A DNA stretch of 64,000 nt from Prescottella equi (GTDB lineage: Bacteria > Actinomycetota > Actinomycetes > Mycobacteriales > Mycobacteriaceae). Where the stretch lies: positions 124,001 to 188,000 of the forward strand of contig NZ_JAIVAH010000004.1 of the NCBI RefSeq assembly GCF_020171745.1, in the 5' to 3' direction. The notes under the pieces were generated by a model that saw nothing but the letters and a program-made list of their open reading frames with translations, made no database searches and was not told where the DNA came from. The stretch's first letter is position 1; each line of letters opens with the position of its first letter. Below are positions 42,771-51,291 of this stretch, piece after piece. Both the position numbers and the translations under genes were made by a program.

Positions 42771-43558
42771 CCACGCTCTCCTATGCCGTCCAGGATTCGA
42801 CGACGATGCTGCGGCGCAACCTGCGGCACATGATCCGGTACCCGTCGATGACGGTCATGCTGATCGGGATGCCCGTCGTGCTCCTGCTGTTGTTCGTCTA
42901 CGTCTTCGGCGGCACGCTCGGCGCCGGACTCGGCGACCCGGCCGGTGGACGCGGCGCCTACATCGACTACGTCACGCCCGGCATCCTGCTGATGACCGTG
43001 GCCAGTTCCGCTCAGGGAACGGCGATTTCGGTCGCGACCGACATGACGGAGGGCATCATCGCCCGGTTCCGGACGATGGCGATCTCGCGCGCGTCGGTCC
43101 TGACCGGGCACGTCGTCGGCAGCCTGATCCAGACGATGCTCAGCCTGGCCGTGGTGACCGGCGTCGCCGTTCTCATCGGTTTCCGGCCCACCGCCGACCC
43201 GGTGGAGTGGGCGGCCGCGATCGGGCTGCTCGCGGCCTTCACGCTCGCGATCACGTGGCTGTCCGTCGCGCTCGGGCTGGTCTCGCAGAGCGTCGAGACG
43301 GCGAGCAATCTGCCGATGTTCCTCATCCTGCTGCCGTTCCTGGGCAGCGGCTTCGTCCCCACCGACTCGATGCCCACCGCGGTGCGCTGGTTCGCCGAGT
43401 ACCAGCCGTTCAGTCCGATCATCGAGACGCTGCGCGGCCTGCTCCTCGGCGCGCCGATCGGCGCGAACGGCGCGCTCGCGGCGGCGTGGATCGTCGGGAT
43501 CGGCCTGTTCGGGTACGTCTGGGCGAAGCGTCTGTTCGAGCGTCGCTCTCCCCGCTGA
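42767..43558 (+). CDS. DrrB-family ABC-2 type permease
   Basis: The 263-aa membrane protein has six TM helices of ABC-2 type. It contains YIDYVTPGILLMTVASSAQG and FRTMAISRASVLTGHV in the conserved cytoplasmic coupling region, and LLPFLGSGFVPTDSMPTAVRWFAEYQPFSP, the ABC-2 signature near the last helices. It works with the DrrA-like ATPase, whose stop overlaps its ATG by four bases. It completes the RHH-DUF4097-DrrAB cassette. Confidence 0.93.
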   Translation: MTTLSYAVQDSTTMLRRNLRHMIRYPSMTVMLIGMPVVLLLLFVYVFGGTLGAGLGDPAGGRGAYIDYVTPGILLMTVASSAQGTAISVATDMTEGIIARFRTMAISRASVLTGHVVGSLIQTMLSLAVVTGVAVLIGFRPTADPVEWAAAIGLLAAFTLAITWLSVALGLVSQSVETASNLPMFLILLPFLGSGFVPTDSMPTAVRWFAEYQPFSPIIETLRGLLLGAPIGANGALAAAWIVGIGLFGYVWAKRLFERRSPR

Positions 43559-43608
43559 CGCCGTCCGGAACCAGCGCGAAACCGTTCTCCCCGGCCTACC
43601 GTGGATCC

Positions 43609-45063
43609 ATGGCTCCCGAAGAATTCGACGTCATAGTGATCGGAGGCGGGCCGGCCGGGGAGAACGCGGCGGCCTACGCCATCGCCGGAAGCAACCGCAC
43701 CGCGGCACTCGTCGAACACCAGTTGGTGGGCGGCGAGTGTTCGTATTGGGCGTGCATGCCGTCGAAGGCGCTGCTCAGACCCGTCGAGGTGCTGAGCACC
43801 GCCCGACACATGCCGGGCGTGGAGGAGAAGGTCAACGCGTACGGCCTCGACACCGAGGCCGTCCTGGCCCGCCGGGACGGGTTCACCCACAACCTCGACG
43901 ACTCCTCGCAGGTGCTGTGGGCGGATTCGGTCGGCATCGACGTGATCCGCGGCAGTGCGGCGATCACCGGGGTCCGCGAGGTGACGGTGGGCGAGCGCGT
44001 GCTGCGGGCCCGGCACGCGGTGGTCCTCGCGACCGGCACCACGGCGAGCGTGCCCGACCTGCCGGGCCTGCGGGCCGCGCTGCCGTGGACGTCGCGGGAT
44101 GCCACCAACGTCCGGGAGGTGCCGAAGCGTCTCGCGGTCGTCGGCGGTGGAGTGGTGGCGTGCGAGGCCGCGACGTGGCTGCACGAGCTCGGCGCCGACG
44201 AGGTGACGCTCCTGGTCCGCGGGCCGGCGCTGCTCGACCGGACCGAACCGTTCGCGGGCGAACTGGTCGCCGAGAAGATGCGCAAGCACGGCGTGAACAT
44301 CCGCTTCGGCACGTCGGTGCAGTCGGTGTCCCGACCCGACGTCGCCGACACCGGCATCGGCCGGGTCCACGGCGGACCGGTCACCCTGAACGTGAGCGGC
44401 GACGGCTCCGACCCCGAGCTGACGGTCGACGAGATCCTCGTCGCGGCCGGTCGCACGCCCGCCACCGCGGGCCTGGGCCTCGACCGGGTCGGGCTCCCCG
44501 ATCACGGCTACGTCACCGTCGACGACCACCTCACTGCGACCGGGGTGGACGGCGATTGGCTGTACGCGGTGGGCGACGTCAACGGCCGGGCCCTGCTCAC
44601 CCACATGGGCAAGTACCAGGCCCGGGTCTGTGGCGACGTGATCGCGGCCCGCGCGGAGGGCCGGCCGTTGGACGGTCCCCGGTTCGTCGCGTCGGCCGAC
44701 CACGGCCAGGTGCCGCAGGTGGTGTTCACGACGCCGGAGGTCGCGGCCGTCGGACGCACCGAAAGCCAGGCCCGCGCAGACGGATTGGATGTCGAGTCGG
44801 TCGCGGTCGACATCGATGTCGCGGGTGCCGCACTGTCCCGCGACGACTACTCCGGGCGGGCGTCGCTGGTGATCGACCGCGCGACCGACACGGTCGTGGG
44901 CGCGACGTTCGTCGGCTCGGGTGTGGCCGAACTGGTGCACGCCGCGACCGTCGCGGTCGTCGGCCGGGTGCCGCTCGAGAGCCTGTGGCACGCGGTCCCG
45001 TCGTATCCGACGGTGAGCGAGGTGTGGCTGCGGCTACTCGAGGCGCGGCGCGCACCTTCCTGA
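43609..45063 (+). CDS. FAD/NAD(P)-dependent pyridine nucleotide-disulfide oxidoreductase
   Basis: The 484-aa flavoprotein has an N-terminal GGGPAGENAA dinucleotide fold, the redox-active disulfide C44-x4-C49 (GGECSYWACMPSK), a second NAD(P) site (VVGGGVVACEAATWL) and the YAVGDVNG FAD segment. A C-terminal dimerisation domain is present. The active-site His of the usual HPTxSE motif is replaced: the protein reads SYPTVSE. It is therefore related to mercuric reductase and dihydrolipoamide dehydrogenase, but probably with a different acceptor. TACCGT lies 6 bases before the ATG (leaderless). There is no metal-binding N-terminal domain and no mer gene nearby. Confidence 0.9.
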   Translation: MAPEEFDVIVIGGGPAGENAAAYAIAGSNRTAALVEHQLVGGECSYWACMPSKALLRPVEVLSTARHMPGVEEKVNAYGLDTEAVLARRDGFTHNLDDSSQVLWADSVGIDVIRGSAAITGVREVTVGERVLRARHAVVLATGTTASVPDLPGLRAALPWTSRDATNVREVPKRLAVVGGGVVACEAATWLHELGADEVTLLVRGPALLDRTEPFAGELVAEKMRKHGVNIRFGTSVQSVSRPDVADTGIGRVHGGPVTLNVSGDGSDPELTVDEILVAAGRTPATAGLGLDRVGLPDHGYVTVDDHLTATGVDGDWLYAVGDVNGRALLTHMGKYQARVCGDVIAARAEGRPLDGPRFVASADHGQVPQVVFTTPEVAAVGRTESQARADGLDVESVAVDIDVAGAALSRDDYSGRASLVIDRATDTVVGATFVGSGVAELVHAATVAVVGRVPLESLWHAVPSYPTVSEVWLRLLEARRAPS

Positions 45064-45070
45064 GACAGCC

Positions 45071-45084
45071 GGTACGCGGTACGC
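45071..45084 (+). promoter_or_regulatory. Tandem GGTACGC repeat in the toxin-antitoxin promoter
   Basis: GGTACGC occurs twice without spacing, 26 bases before the antitoxin ATG, and the second copy runs into a -10-like TACGCT (45080-45085). It may be the operator for autoregulation by the antitoxin. Confidence 0.5.
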
Positions 45085-45109
45085 TGGTGGCACATCTGGA
45101 GGTGTGACC

Positions 45110-45706
45110 ATGCTCGCCAACCGTGACCGTGCCCGCGACTCGATCCACGCCCTGTCCGATCAGGACCTGGTGGAGCTGCTGTCCGAGGAGTTCTCCCGGC
45201 GCCCCAACCTGCGCCCGGTACGCGACGACGTCACCGCGCTGCTGGCGATGGGACCGGCGCTGGCCCTGCAGCACGAACGCGCCGTCGCCAACCCGGCCGC
45301 CGCCGCGGTCGCCCGGACCCGCATCGTGTCGTCGGCGCTGCGCTCGTTGGTCGACGAGCACGAGATGCTCGACTCCACGGCCGTCAGCCGAGCTCTCGGC
45401 AAGGCGGCGACCAGCCGGAACACCGCCAGTCGCCTCGCGGCGGCGGGCACCGTCGTCGCGCTGCCCGCCGCCGGGCACAAGCTCTTCCCGGCCTTCCAGT
45501 TCGACCTCGAGCGGCGCGAGGTGCGGCCGATCGTCGCCGAGATCAACCAGACGATCGGCACCAAGGACGATCCGTGGGGCGCGGCGTCGTGGTGGCTCAA
45601 TCCGACCGCCTTCGCGGACGATCCCCGCTCCCCGGCAGAACTCGCCGCCGCCGGCGGCCACGACCAGGATCTACGGGACATGGCCGACGACCTCGTCGCG
45701 GACTGA
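45110..45706 (+). CDS. MbcA/Xre-type antitoxin partner of a RES toxin
   Basis: The 198-aa protein has a helical N-terminal half with a probable DNA-binding part (LDSTAVSRALGKAATSRNTASRLAA). The C-terminal toxin-binding module of the MbcA/ParS type reads FQFDLERREVRPIVAEINQT, then DPWGAASWWLNPTAF and SPAELAA. In characterised MbcTA systems this module blocks the NAD-binding cleft of the toxin. The ATG has GGAGG seven bases upstream. The RES toxin gene follows after four bases. Antitoxin-first order is usual for autoregulated type II pairs. Confidence 0.83.
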   Translation: MLANRDRARDSIHALSDQDLVELLSEEFSRRPNLRPVRDDVTALLAMGPALALQHERAVANPAAAAVARTRIVSSALRSLVDEHEMLDSTAVSRALGKAATSRNTASRLAAAGTVVALPAAGHKLFPAFQFDLERREVRPIVAEINQTIGTKDDPWGAASWWLNPTAFADDPRSPAELAAAGGHDQDLRDMADDLVAD

Positions 45707-45710
45707 CCCG

Positions 45711-46349
45711 GTGGACTACCCGGACCCGCCCGCCGTTCTGCCGTCCGCTCTCATCGCAACCGTCCCCGCCGACACGTCGGTGTGGCGCATCCACAGCGCC
45801 ACACGTGGCGCTGCCGATCTCAACCCGACCCCACGTCCACGCGTGCGGGTCGGCGGCCGGTTCGACAGCCTAGATGGCTCGTACGCGTACCTCTACGTGG
45901 GCGACAGCCCCGCGGCCGCCGTGGCCGAGACGCTGTGCCGCAACCTTCCGGTCGACCAGTCCCCCAGGCTGATTCCGCGCATCCAGGTCCGCGGCCGGGT
46001 CCTGAGTGAACTGCGCACCACCCGCCCGGTGCGGGTGGCCGACCTGACCGGCACCGGGTCCGCGCGCCTCAACGCCGACGTGTGGCTCACCAAGTGCGAT
46101 CCGTCCGGCTACCTCGCCACCCGGCGCTGGGCCGCCGCCGTCCTGGCCGCCAACCCCGGTATCGACGGACTGCAGTACCGGCCGCGGCACGACGAGAACA
46201 ATCTCGCGTGGATGTTCGCCGCCGCACCGGCGACCACCGCGCACCCCGCAGTCGCCGCGGTGGGCGGCGTCGTCCCGCTCGATTCGGCGGACGGGCACTA
46301 TCTCCTCGGGGCACTGCTCACCGCCCACAACGCCGCGCTCGCACCCTGA
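45711..46349 (+). CDS. RES-domain toxin (putative NAD+-degrading)
   Basis: The 212-aa RES protein contains [20 protein letters not shown], then [11 protein letters not shown], which carries the conserved Arg and Glu of the fold. Later comes [20 protein letters not shown]. Characterised RES toxins such as MbcT degrade NAD+ by phosphorolysis or otherwise modify it, causing growth arrest or death unless the antitoxin is present. The start is GTG 45711. The gene immediately follows the matching antitoxin, and no third gene is involved. Confidence 0.87.
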   Translation: MDYPDPPAVLPSALIATVPADTSVWRIHSATRGAADLNPTPRPRVRVGGRFDSLDGSYAYLYVGDSPAAAVAETLCRNLPVDQSPRLIPRIQVRGRVLSELRTTRPVRVADLTGTGSARLNADVWLTKCDPSGYLATRRWAAAVLAANPGIDGLQYRPRHDENNLAWMFAAAPATTAHPAVAAVGGVVPLDSADGHYLLGALLTAHNAALAP

Positions 46350-46389
46350 TCCGACCCGCGGCCGATTACCCGCGTGCCACACTCGCGGG

Positions 46390-46616
46390 GTGTCGTCGAC
46401 CAGAGTGGTCCGGGTCCTGCGTGCCCCGCGGGAACGGGTGTTCCGCGCGCTGATCGACCCGGACGCGATCGCGACGTGGCGCGTCCCGGCCGGGATGACC
46501 GCCGAGATCCACCGGGCGTCGATCCCGCGGACAACGAACTGGGCTGGAACGAGGCGCTGGATCGGCTGGCCGCGCTGGTCGAGGATTCCGACCCCACTCA
46601 CCGAGACCTCCCTTGA
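46390..46616 (+). pseudogene. SRPBCC/AHSA1-domain gene remnant with internal deletion
   Basis: GTG 46390 opens a good AHSA1 N-terminus ([20 protein letters not shown], then [16 protein letters not shown]). At about 46518 the frame continues into nonsense. The typical AHSA1 C-terminus ([20 protein letters not shown], then LVEDSD) then appears in another frame and ends at TGA 46614-46616. Some 70-80 central residues of the usual domain (about 140-150 aa) are missing. This is a deletion plus frameshift, so the gene is dead. It lies between the RES toxin and the acyl-CoA synthetase. Confidence 0.85.
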
Positions 46617-46683
46617 CAGGAAATCGGGCACCCTCGACTATGACGCACGTCACTCGAGAGTTGCCCGTCGAAAGGATCCATCC

Positions 46684-48342
46684 GTGACCCAGTCTGTCGA
46701 CCCCCAGGCCTACATCGCATCGGTCATGGCCGGGCTGACCGGCCCCGGCGGCCGTTTCGAGTTCGCCCCGGAGGAAGTCCTCGGCACGACCATGCCGGTC
46801 ATGAAGAACCGCGACAAGGCCCTGGGCGACGTCCTCGCCGCGTCCGCCGCGTACGGCGACCGCGACTACCTGGTGACCGAGGACCGCCGCATCAGCTACG
46901 CCGACCACCTGCGCGACGTCGCCGCCCTCGCGACCGCGCTGCGGGACCGGTACGGCGTCGGCCAGGGCGATCGGGTCGGACTCCTCGCCGCCAACACCCC
47001 CGAGTGGGTCGAATCGTTCTGGGCCGCGCAGGCACTGGGCGCGATCGCGGTCGGCTTCAACGCGTGGTGGGTGCCGCGCGAGATCGAGTACGGCGTGGAG
47101 CACACCCGCCCGTCGGTCCTGATCGTCGACGCCAAGCGCGCCGCCCTGCTCGACGGCCTCGACCTCGACGTCCCGGTCCTCACGATGGAGGACGACCTCC
47201 CCCGCCTCATCGCGGAGTTCGCGGGTGCCGAGCTGCCGAACACCGACGTCGCCGAGGACGACCCGGCGGTGATCCTCTACACGTCCGGCACCAGCGGCCG
47301 GCCGAAGGGCGCGGTGCACTCGCAGCGCAACCTGCTGGCCGTCATCGACTACCACCGCTACAGCGACGCCCTGCTCGCGGCGTTCTCCGGGTCGGCGCCG
47401 AGCGACGGCCCGAGCGACCTCCGGTACCTGCTGACCTCGCCGCTGTTCCACATCGCGAGCCTGCACAACCTTGTCGTCCCGCGCCTGGCGACCGGCAGCG
47501 CGGTGGTGCTCTACCAGGGCTCGTTCGACGCGGACCGGGTGCTGCGCCTCATCGAGCGGGAGAAGGTCACCAACTGGGGCTGCGTCCCCACGATGGCGGG
47601 CCGCCTGCTCGAGCACGAGGACGTCTCGCGCTACGACACGTCGTCGCTCACCGCGTTCGCGCTCGCGTCGGCCCCGTCGTCCCCCGGTTTCCAGCAGCGA
47701 CTGCGCGAGAAGCTGCCGTTCGCGTCCAACGCGCTGGTCGACAGCTACGGCCTCACCGAGTGCAGCACCGCGATCTCGGTCGCCACCCCGATGGACCTGC
47801 AGGCCTTCCCCGGCACGCTGGGCCGCCCGATCGTCGGCGTCGCCGTCGAGGTGCGCGACCCGTTCGGCGACCCGGTCCCCGAGGGCACCGAGGGCGAGAT
47901 CTGCGTGCGCAGCCCGTACGTGATGCTCGGCTACTGGGAGAACGACGCCGCCACCTCCGACGCGATCCGCAAGGACCGCTGGCTGCACACCGGCGACTTC
48001 GGCGTGATCGAGAACGGCATGGTCCGGCTCACCGGCCGGCGTTCCGACCTGATCCTGCGTGGCGGCGAGAACGTCTACCCCGTGGAGATCGAGCAGTGCC
48101 TCGACGAGCATCCGGCCGTCGCCGAGTGCGCGGTGATCGGCGTCGACCACCCCGACCTCGGACAGGAGGTCGCCGCGGTGGTCGTGCTGAAGCCCGGCGC
48201 CACGGCCACCGAGGACGAGCTCCGCGAGTTCGCCGCCGACCGGCTCTCGTACTTCAAGGTGCCGGCGCGCTGGCGGATCTCCGGGGAACCGTTGCCGCGT
48301 AACGCGACCGGCAAGACCATGCGCAAGCAGATCGTCATCTGA
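46684..48342 (+). CDS. AMP-dependent acyl-CoA synthetase / ligase
   Basis: The 552-aa ANL-superfamily enzyme activates a carboxylic acid to an acyl-adenylate and then to the CoA thioester. The P-loop motif [16 protein letters not shown] is intact. Further motifs are [27 protein letters not shown] followed by TGDFG, and the catalytic Lys near the C-terminus in [10 protein letters not shown]. The start is GTG 46684, the homology start, with GAAAGGA upstream. It is followed after 14 bases by an amidohydrolase gene, so the two may form an operon that releases and then activates a carboxylic acid. Confidence 0.92.
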   Translation: MTQSVDPQAYIASVMAGLTGPGGRFEFAPEEVLGTTMPVMKNRDKALGDVLAASAAYGDRDYLVTEDRRISYADHLRDVAALATALRDRYGVGQGDRVGLLAANTPEWVESFWAAQALGAIAVGFNAWWVPREIEYGVEHTRPSVLIVDAKRAALLDGLDLDVPVLTMEDDLPRLIAEFAGAELPNTDVAEDDPAVILYTSGTSGRPKGAVHSQRNLLAVIDYHRYSDALLAAFSGSAPSDGPSDLRYLLTSPLFHIASLHNLVVPRLATGSAVVLYQGSFDADRVLRLIEREKVTNWGCVPTMAGRLLEHEDVSRYDTSSLTAFALASAPSSPGFQQRLREKLPFASNALVDSYGLTECSTAISVATPMDLQAFPGTLGRPIVGVAVEVRDPFGDPVPEGTEGEICVRSPYVMLGYWENDAATSDAIRKDRWLHTGDFGVIENGMVRLTGRRSDLILRGGENVYPVEIEQCLDEHPAVAECAVIGVDHPDLGQEVAAVVVLKPGATATEDELREFAADRLSYFKVPARWRISGEPLPRNATGKTMRKQIVI

Positions 48343-48356
48343 GCGAAGGGGTCCCG

Positions 48357-50099
48357 ATGAACTACGACGCGATCGTCAAGAACGGCCGGTGGTTCGACGG
48401 GACCGGAGCGGGTTCGGCGACACGGAATCTCGGCATCCGGAACGGCCGGGTCGCCACCGTGTCGCGCGAACCGCTCGACGAAACCGGCTGTCCGCGGGTG
48501 ATCGACGCGGCCGGCAAGTGGGTGATGCCGGGGATGCTCGACATCCACACCCACTACGACGTCGAGATCCTGGTGCGGCCCGCACTCGACGAATCGGTCC
48601 GCCACGGGATCACGACGGTGTTCGTCGGCTCGTGCTCGCTGTCGACGGTGCACGTCGAACCGTCCGACGCCGGTGACCTGTTCGGCCGGGTGGAGGCGAT
48701 CCCGCGCCGCCACGTGGTCGAGGGGCTCGCCGCGCACAAGACGTGGGGTTCGGCGCGCGAGTACGTCGGCGCGCTCGAATCGCTGCCGTTGGGGCCGAAC
48801 GTCGCGGCGTTCATCGGGCACTCCGACATGCGGGCCGCGCTGATGGGTCTGGACCGCGCCACCCGCAAGGAGGTGCGTCCGACCGCGGCCGAACTCGCCA
48901 CGATGGAGGCACAGCTGACCGAGGCGCTCGACGCCGGCTTCGTCGGGATGTCGTCGCAGCAACTGATGTTCGACAAGCTCGACGGCGAGGTGTGCCGCTC
49001 CCGCACCCTCCCGTCGACGTACGCGACGACGCGGGAACGACGGCGGCTCAACGCCATCCTGCGTCGGCGCGGTCGGGCGCTGCAGGGCGGACCCGACGTG
49101 GCCCGCCCGCAGAGCCTGGTCGCGATGGCACTGAGCAGCCTCGGCATCGGCCGCAAGCGGTTGAAGGTGAGCCTGCTGTCGGCTGCCGACGTCAAGGCCA
49201 TTCCGGCTGTGGCGCACATCTTCCCGACCATGGCGCGGGTCATCAACCGGCTCGGTGGCGACTTCCGGTGGCAGCACCTGCCGGTGCCGTTCGAGGTGTA
49301 CTCGGACGGCATCGATCTGCCGGTGTTCGAGGAGTTCGGCTCGGGCGCCGCGGCGCTGCACCTGTCGAATCAGCTCGACGGGCGCCGCGCGCTGCTCGCC
49401 GACGCGGACTACCGTCGCCGCTTCCGCAAGGACTACGACAAGAAGTACGGGCCGCGGGTGTGGCACCGCGACTTCTTCGACGCCGAGATCGTCGAGTGCC
49501 CGGACGAATCCGTGATCGGGAAGACGTTCGGGCAGGTCGGGGTCGATCGCGGCGGGCTGCATCCGGTCGACGCGTTCCTCGACCTGGTCGTCGAGCACGG
49601 CACCAAGGTGCGCTGGCGCACCACGATCTCCAACCACCGGCCCGAGGTGCTCAACGTCTTCGCCGCCGATCCCGGTGTGCAGTTGGGCTTCTCCGACGCC
49701 GGCGCGCACCTGCGGAACATGGCGTTCTACAACTTCGGGTTGCGGTTCCTGCGCCGTGTCCGCGATGCCGAACGCGACGGCCGGCCGTTCATGACGGTCG
49801 AGCACGCGGTGCACCGGCTCACCGGCGAACTCGCCGACTGGTACGGCCTGGACGCCGGACACCTGCGCGAGGGCGACCGCGCCGACCTGGTGGTGGTCGA
49901 TCCGGAGCACCTCGACGCCACGCTGGACGCGTACGCCGAGTGCCCGATCCCGCAGTTCGACAACCTCTCCCGGATGGTCAACCGCAACGACGACGCCGTC
50001 ACCGCGGTGTTCGTGGGCGGCGAGTACGTCTTCGGAAACGGCCGGTCCGCCGAGGCCCTGGGGACACGGCGGACCGGGCAGTTCCTGAAGGCCCGGTGA
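48357..50099 (+). CDS. N-acyl-D-amino-acid deacylase-like amidohydrolase
   Basis: The 580-aa metal-dependent hydrolase has the amidohydrolase layout: an N-terminal beta-sandwich (YDAIVKNGRWFDGTGAGS), PGMLDIHTHYDVE with the metal-binding HxH, FSDAGAHLRNMAF with the catalytic Asp, and a C-terminal GDRADLVVVDPEHLD segment. It is closest to D-aminoacylases and dihydroorotase-like enzymes acting on N-acyl-D-amino acids. ATG 48357 overlaps a GGGGTCCCG RBS region. It probably works with the acyl-CoA synthetase just upstream. The exact substrate is not known. Confidence 0.87.
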   Translation: MNYDAIVKNGRWFDGTGAGSATRNLGIRNGRVATVSREPLDETGCPRVIDAAGKWVMPGMLDIHTHYDVEILVRPALDESVRHGITTVFVGSCSLSTVHVEPSDAGDLFGRVEAIPRRHVVEGLAAHKTWGSAREYVGALESLPLGPNVAAFIGHSDMRAALMGLDRATRKEVRPTAAELATMEAQLTEALDAGFVGMSSQQLMFDKLDGEVCRSRTLPSTYATTRERRRLNAILRRRGRALQGGPDVARPQSLVAMALSSLGIGRKRLKVSLLSAADVKAIPAVAHIFPTMARVINRLGGDFRWQHLPVPFEVYSDGIDLPVFEEFGSGAAALHLSNQLDGRRALLADADYRRRFRKDYDKKYGPRVWHRDFFDAEIVECPDESVIGKTFGQVGVDRGGLHPVDAFLDLVVEHGTKVRWRTTISNHRPEVLNVFAADPGVQLGFSDAGAHLRNMAFYNFGLRFLRRVRDAERDGRPFMTVEHAVHRLTGELADWYGLDAGHLREGDRADLVVVDPEHLDATLDAYAECPIPQFDNLSRMVNRNDDAVTAVFVGGEYVFGNGRSAEALGTRRTGQFLKAR

Positions 50100-50111
50100 C
50101 GCGCGGAGCTT

Positions 50112-50516
50112 CTAGTTCAGCGCCCTGAGGCTTTCGAGCCTGCGCGCGACCGGGGCGCGCCATTCCTCGAGATCCTCCGGACCGTTCTCGGCCCACAGCT
50201 CGTGCAGTTCCGAGGTGTCGCTGTCCGCGATCGCGCGTTCGAGGATGGTGAGGATCCACGCCCGCTGCTCCGGCGTCAGGGACGCGCTGAAGGCGGCGGC
50301 GTCGATGCCGTCGAGATGCGGGGACGCCGGCTGGATGCCGTGGCCCACCGCCACGACCTCCGCGAACGCGATGGCCGCCTGTGCGTCGTCCGCCTCGAGA
50401 TACTCGTCGTCGACGTGACCGGTGAAGTCGTCGATGGCGAAATCACCCGCCCGCAGCCCCGCGAGCAGGTCGCCCGCTCCGTCGTTCTCGAACGGTCCCG
50501 AACCCCATGTCCCCAT
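50112..50516 (-). CDS. DUF4259-family protein
   Basis: The 134-aa acidic protein begins with the family signature MGTWGSGPFENDGAGDLLAG. It continues in helices (DDAQAAIAFAEVVAVGHG, then TPEQRAWILTILERAIADSD). DUF4259 proteins are small, cytoplasmic and often occur as accessory or immunity-like genes, with no known activity. It converges on the deacylase gene with a 12-base gap. Confidence 0.85.
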   Translation of the reverse strand: MGTWGSGPFENDGAGDLLAGLRAGDFAIDDFTGHVDDEYLEADDAQAAIAFAEVVAVGHGIQPASPHLDGIDAAAFSASLTPEQRAWILTILERAIADSDTSELHELWAENGPEDLEEWRAPVARRLESLRALN

Positions 50517-50629
50517 GCCGGACTCCTCGTCGCTACTCGGATGATCTGTCGCGTGCCGAGCCTAAGGTCCAGCACCGACAGCCGCCAGACCGTCGACACC
50601 TCGCCTGCGCGCGATGTCATGCTGTCGCG

Positions 50630-51235
50630 GTGGCCTACAAAGGATCTCGCACCAAGTCCACCGCGATCTGGCTGGCACCCGAGGACGAGGCGCGCTTCGG
50701 CCGCGCCCTCGCGGAGGCGGCTCCCCGTGCAACCTGGCTCTGCAGCCAACCGGGCCCGGTCGGCCTGCATCCGGTTCACCTGCACCGGAACCCCGGGGAG
50801 GCGCTCGAGTGTGGGCCCCTGCAGGCGTTCCTGCTCCTTCCCTTCGGAGCCGAGCCGCCCGGCGACGTCCGGCCGGGCCCCGACGTCGAGGTCACGCCGG
50901 GGCTGACCGCGCGGGCGCTCGTGCAACTTCTGCGTTCCCGGCACGTGGACGACGAGTGGAGTCAGCCCGGCGGGCGCGGGAGTACCTTCCTGGCCGGGCG
51001 GCTCGCGGTGCGCTGGTCCGAACCCGAGGCGGGCCCGGAGGGGCATCGGCTCCTCTCCGAGCAGTCCGACATCGTGTGGGCGGCGATGCGCTCGACCACG
51101 CGTCCGGCGAGGCTCCTCGGCCCGGACGGACGTATCACTGCCGCCGGACGCATCGGAGGGGCGGCGTACGACGTGGCCACGACGACCGGGATCCCACTGA
51201 CGCGCGGCGGGCCGGAGCGCTGCGCGCTCGCCTAG
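50630..51235 (+). CDS. Hypothetical protein, 201 aa
   Basis: Not recognised. The start is GTG 50630, with CATGCT 6 bases upstream, a leaderless pattern. The product begins AYKGSRTKSTAIWLAPEDEA. It continues through a Pro/Gly/Leu-rich middle with three His (VGLHPVHLHRNPGEALECGP) and ends RITAAGRIGGAAYDVATTTG. It looks soluble, with mixed alpha/beta content. It lies between DUF4259 and the tandem esterases but is not obviously coupled to either. Codon use matches the neighbours, supporting a real gene. Confidence 0.6.
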   Translation: MAYKGSRTKSTAIWLAPEDEARFGRALAEAAPRATWLCSQPGPVGLHPVHLHRNPGEALECGPLQAFLLLPFGAEPPGDVRPGPDVEVTPGLTARALVQLLRSRHVDDEWSQPGGRGSTFLAGRLAVRWSEPEAGPEGHRLLSEQSDIVWAAMRSTTRPARLLGPDGRITAAGRIGGAAYDVATTTGIPLTRGGPERCALA

Positions 51236-51278
51236 CGACACCGCTCGCGACCCACCCGGCCGCGGCGCTCTGCCGCCG

Positions 51279-51284
51279 TATAGT
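51279..51284 (+). promoter_or_regulatory. -10 element (TATAGT) of the esterase pair
   Basis: TATAGT ends 7 bases before the ATG at 51292, so the esterase mRNA is probably leaderless. It is one of the strongest -10 matches in the window. Confidence 0.6.
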
Positions 51285-51291
51285 CGCGAAC

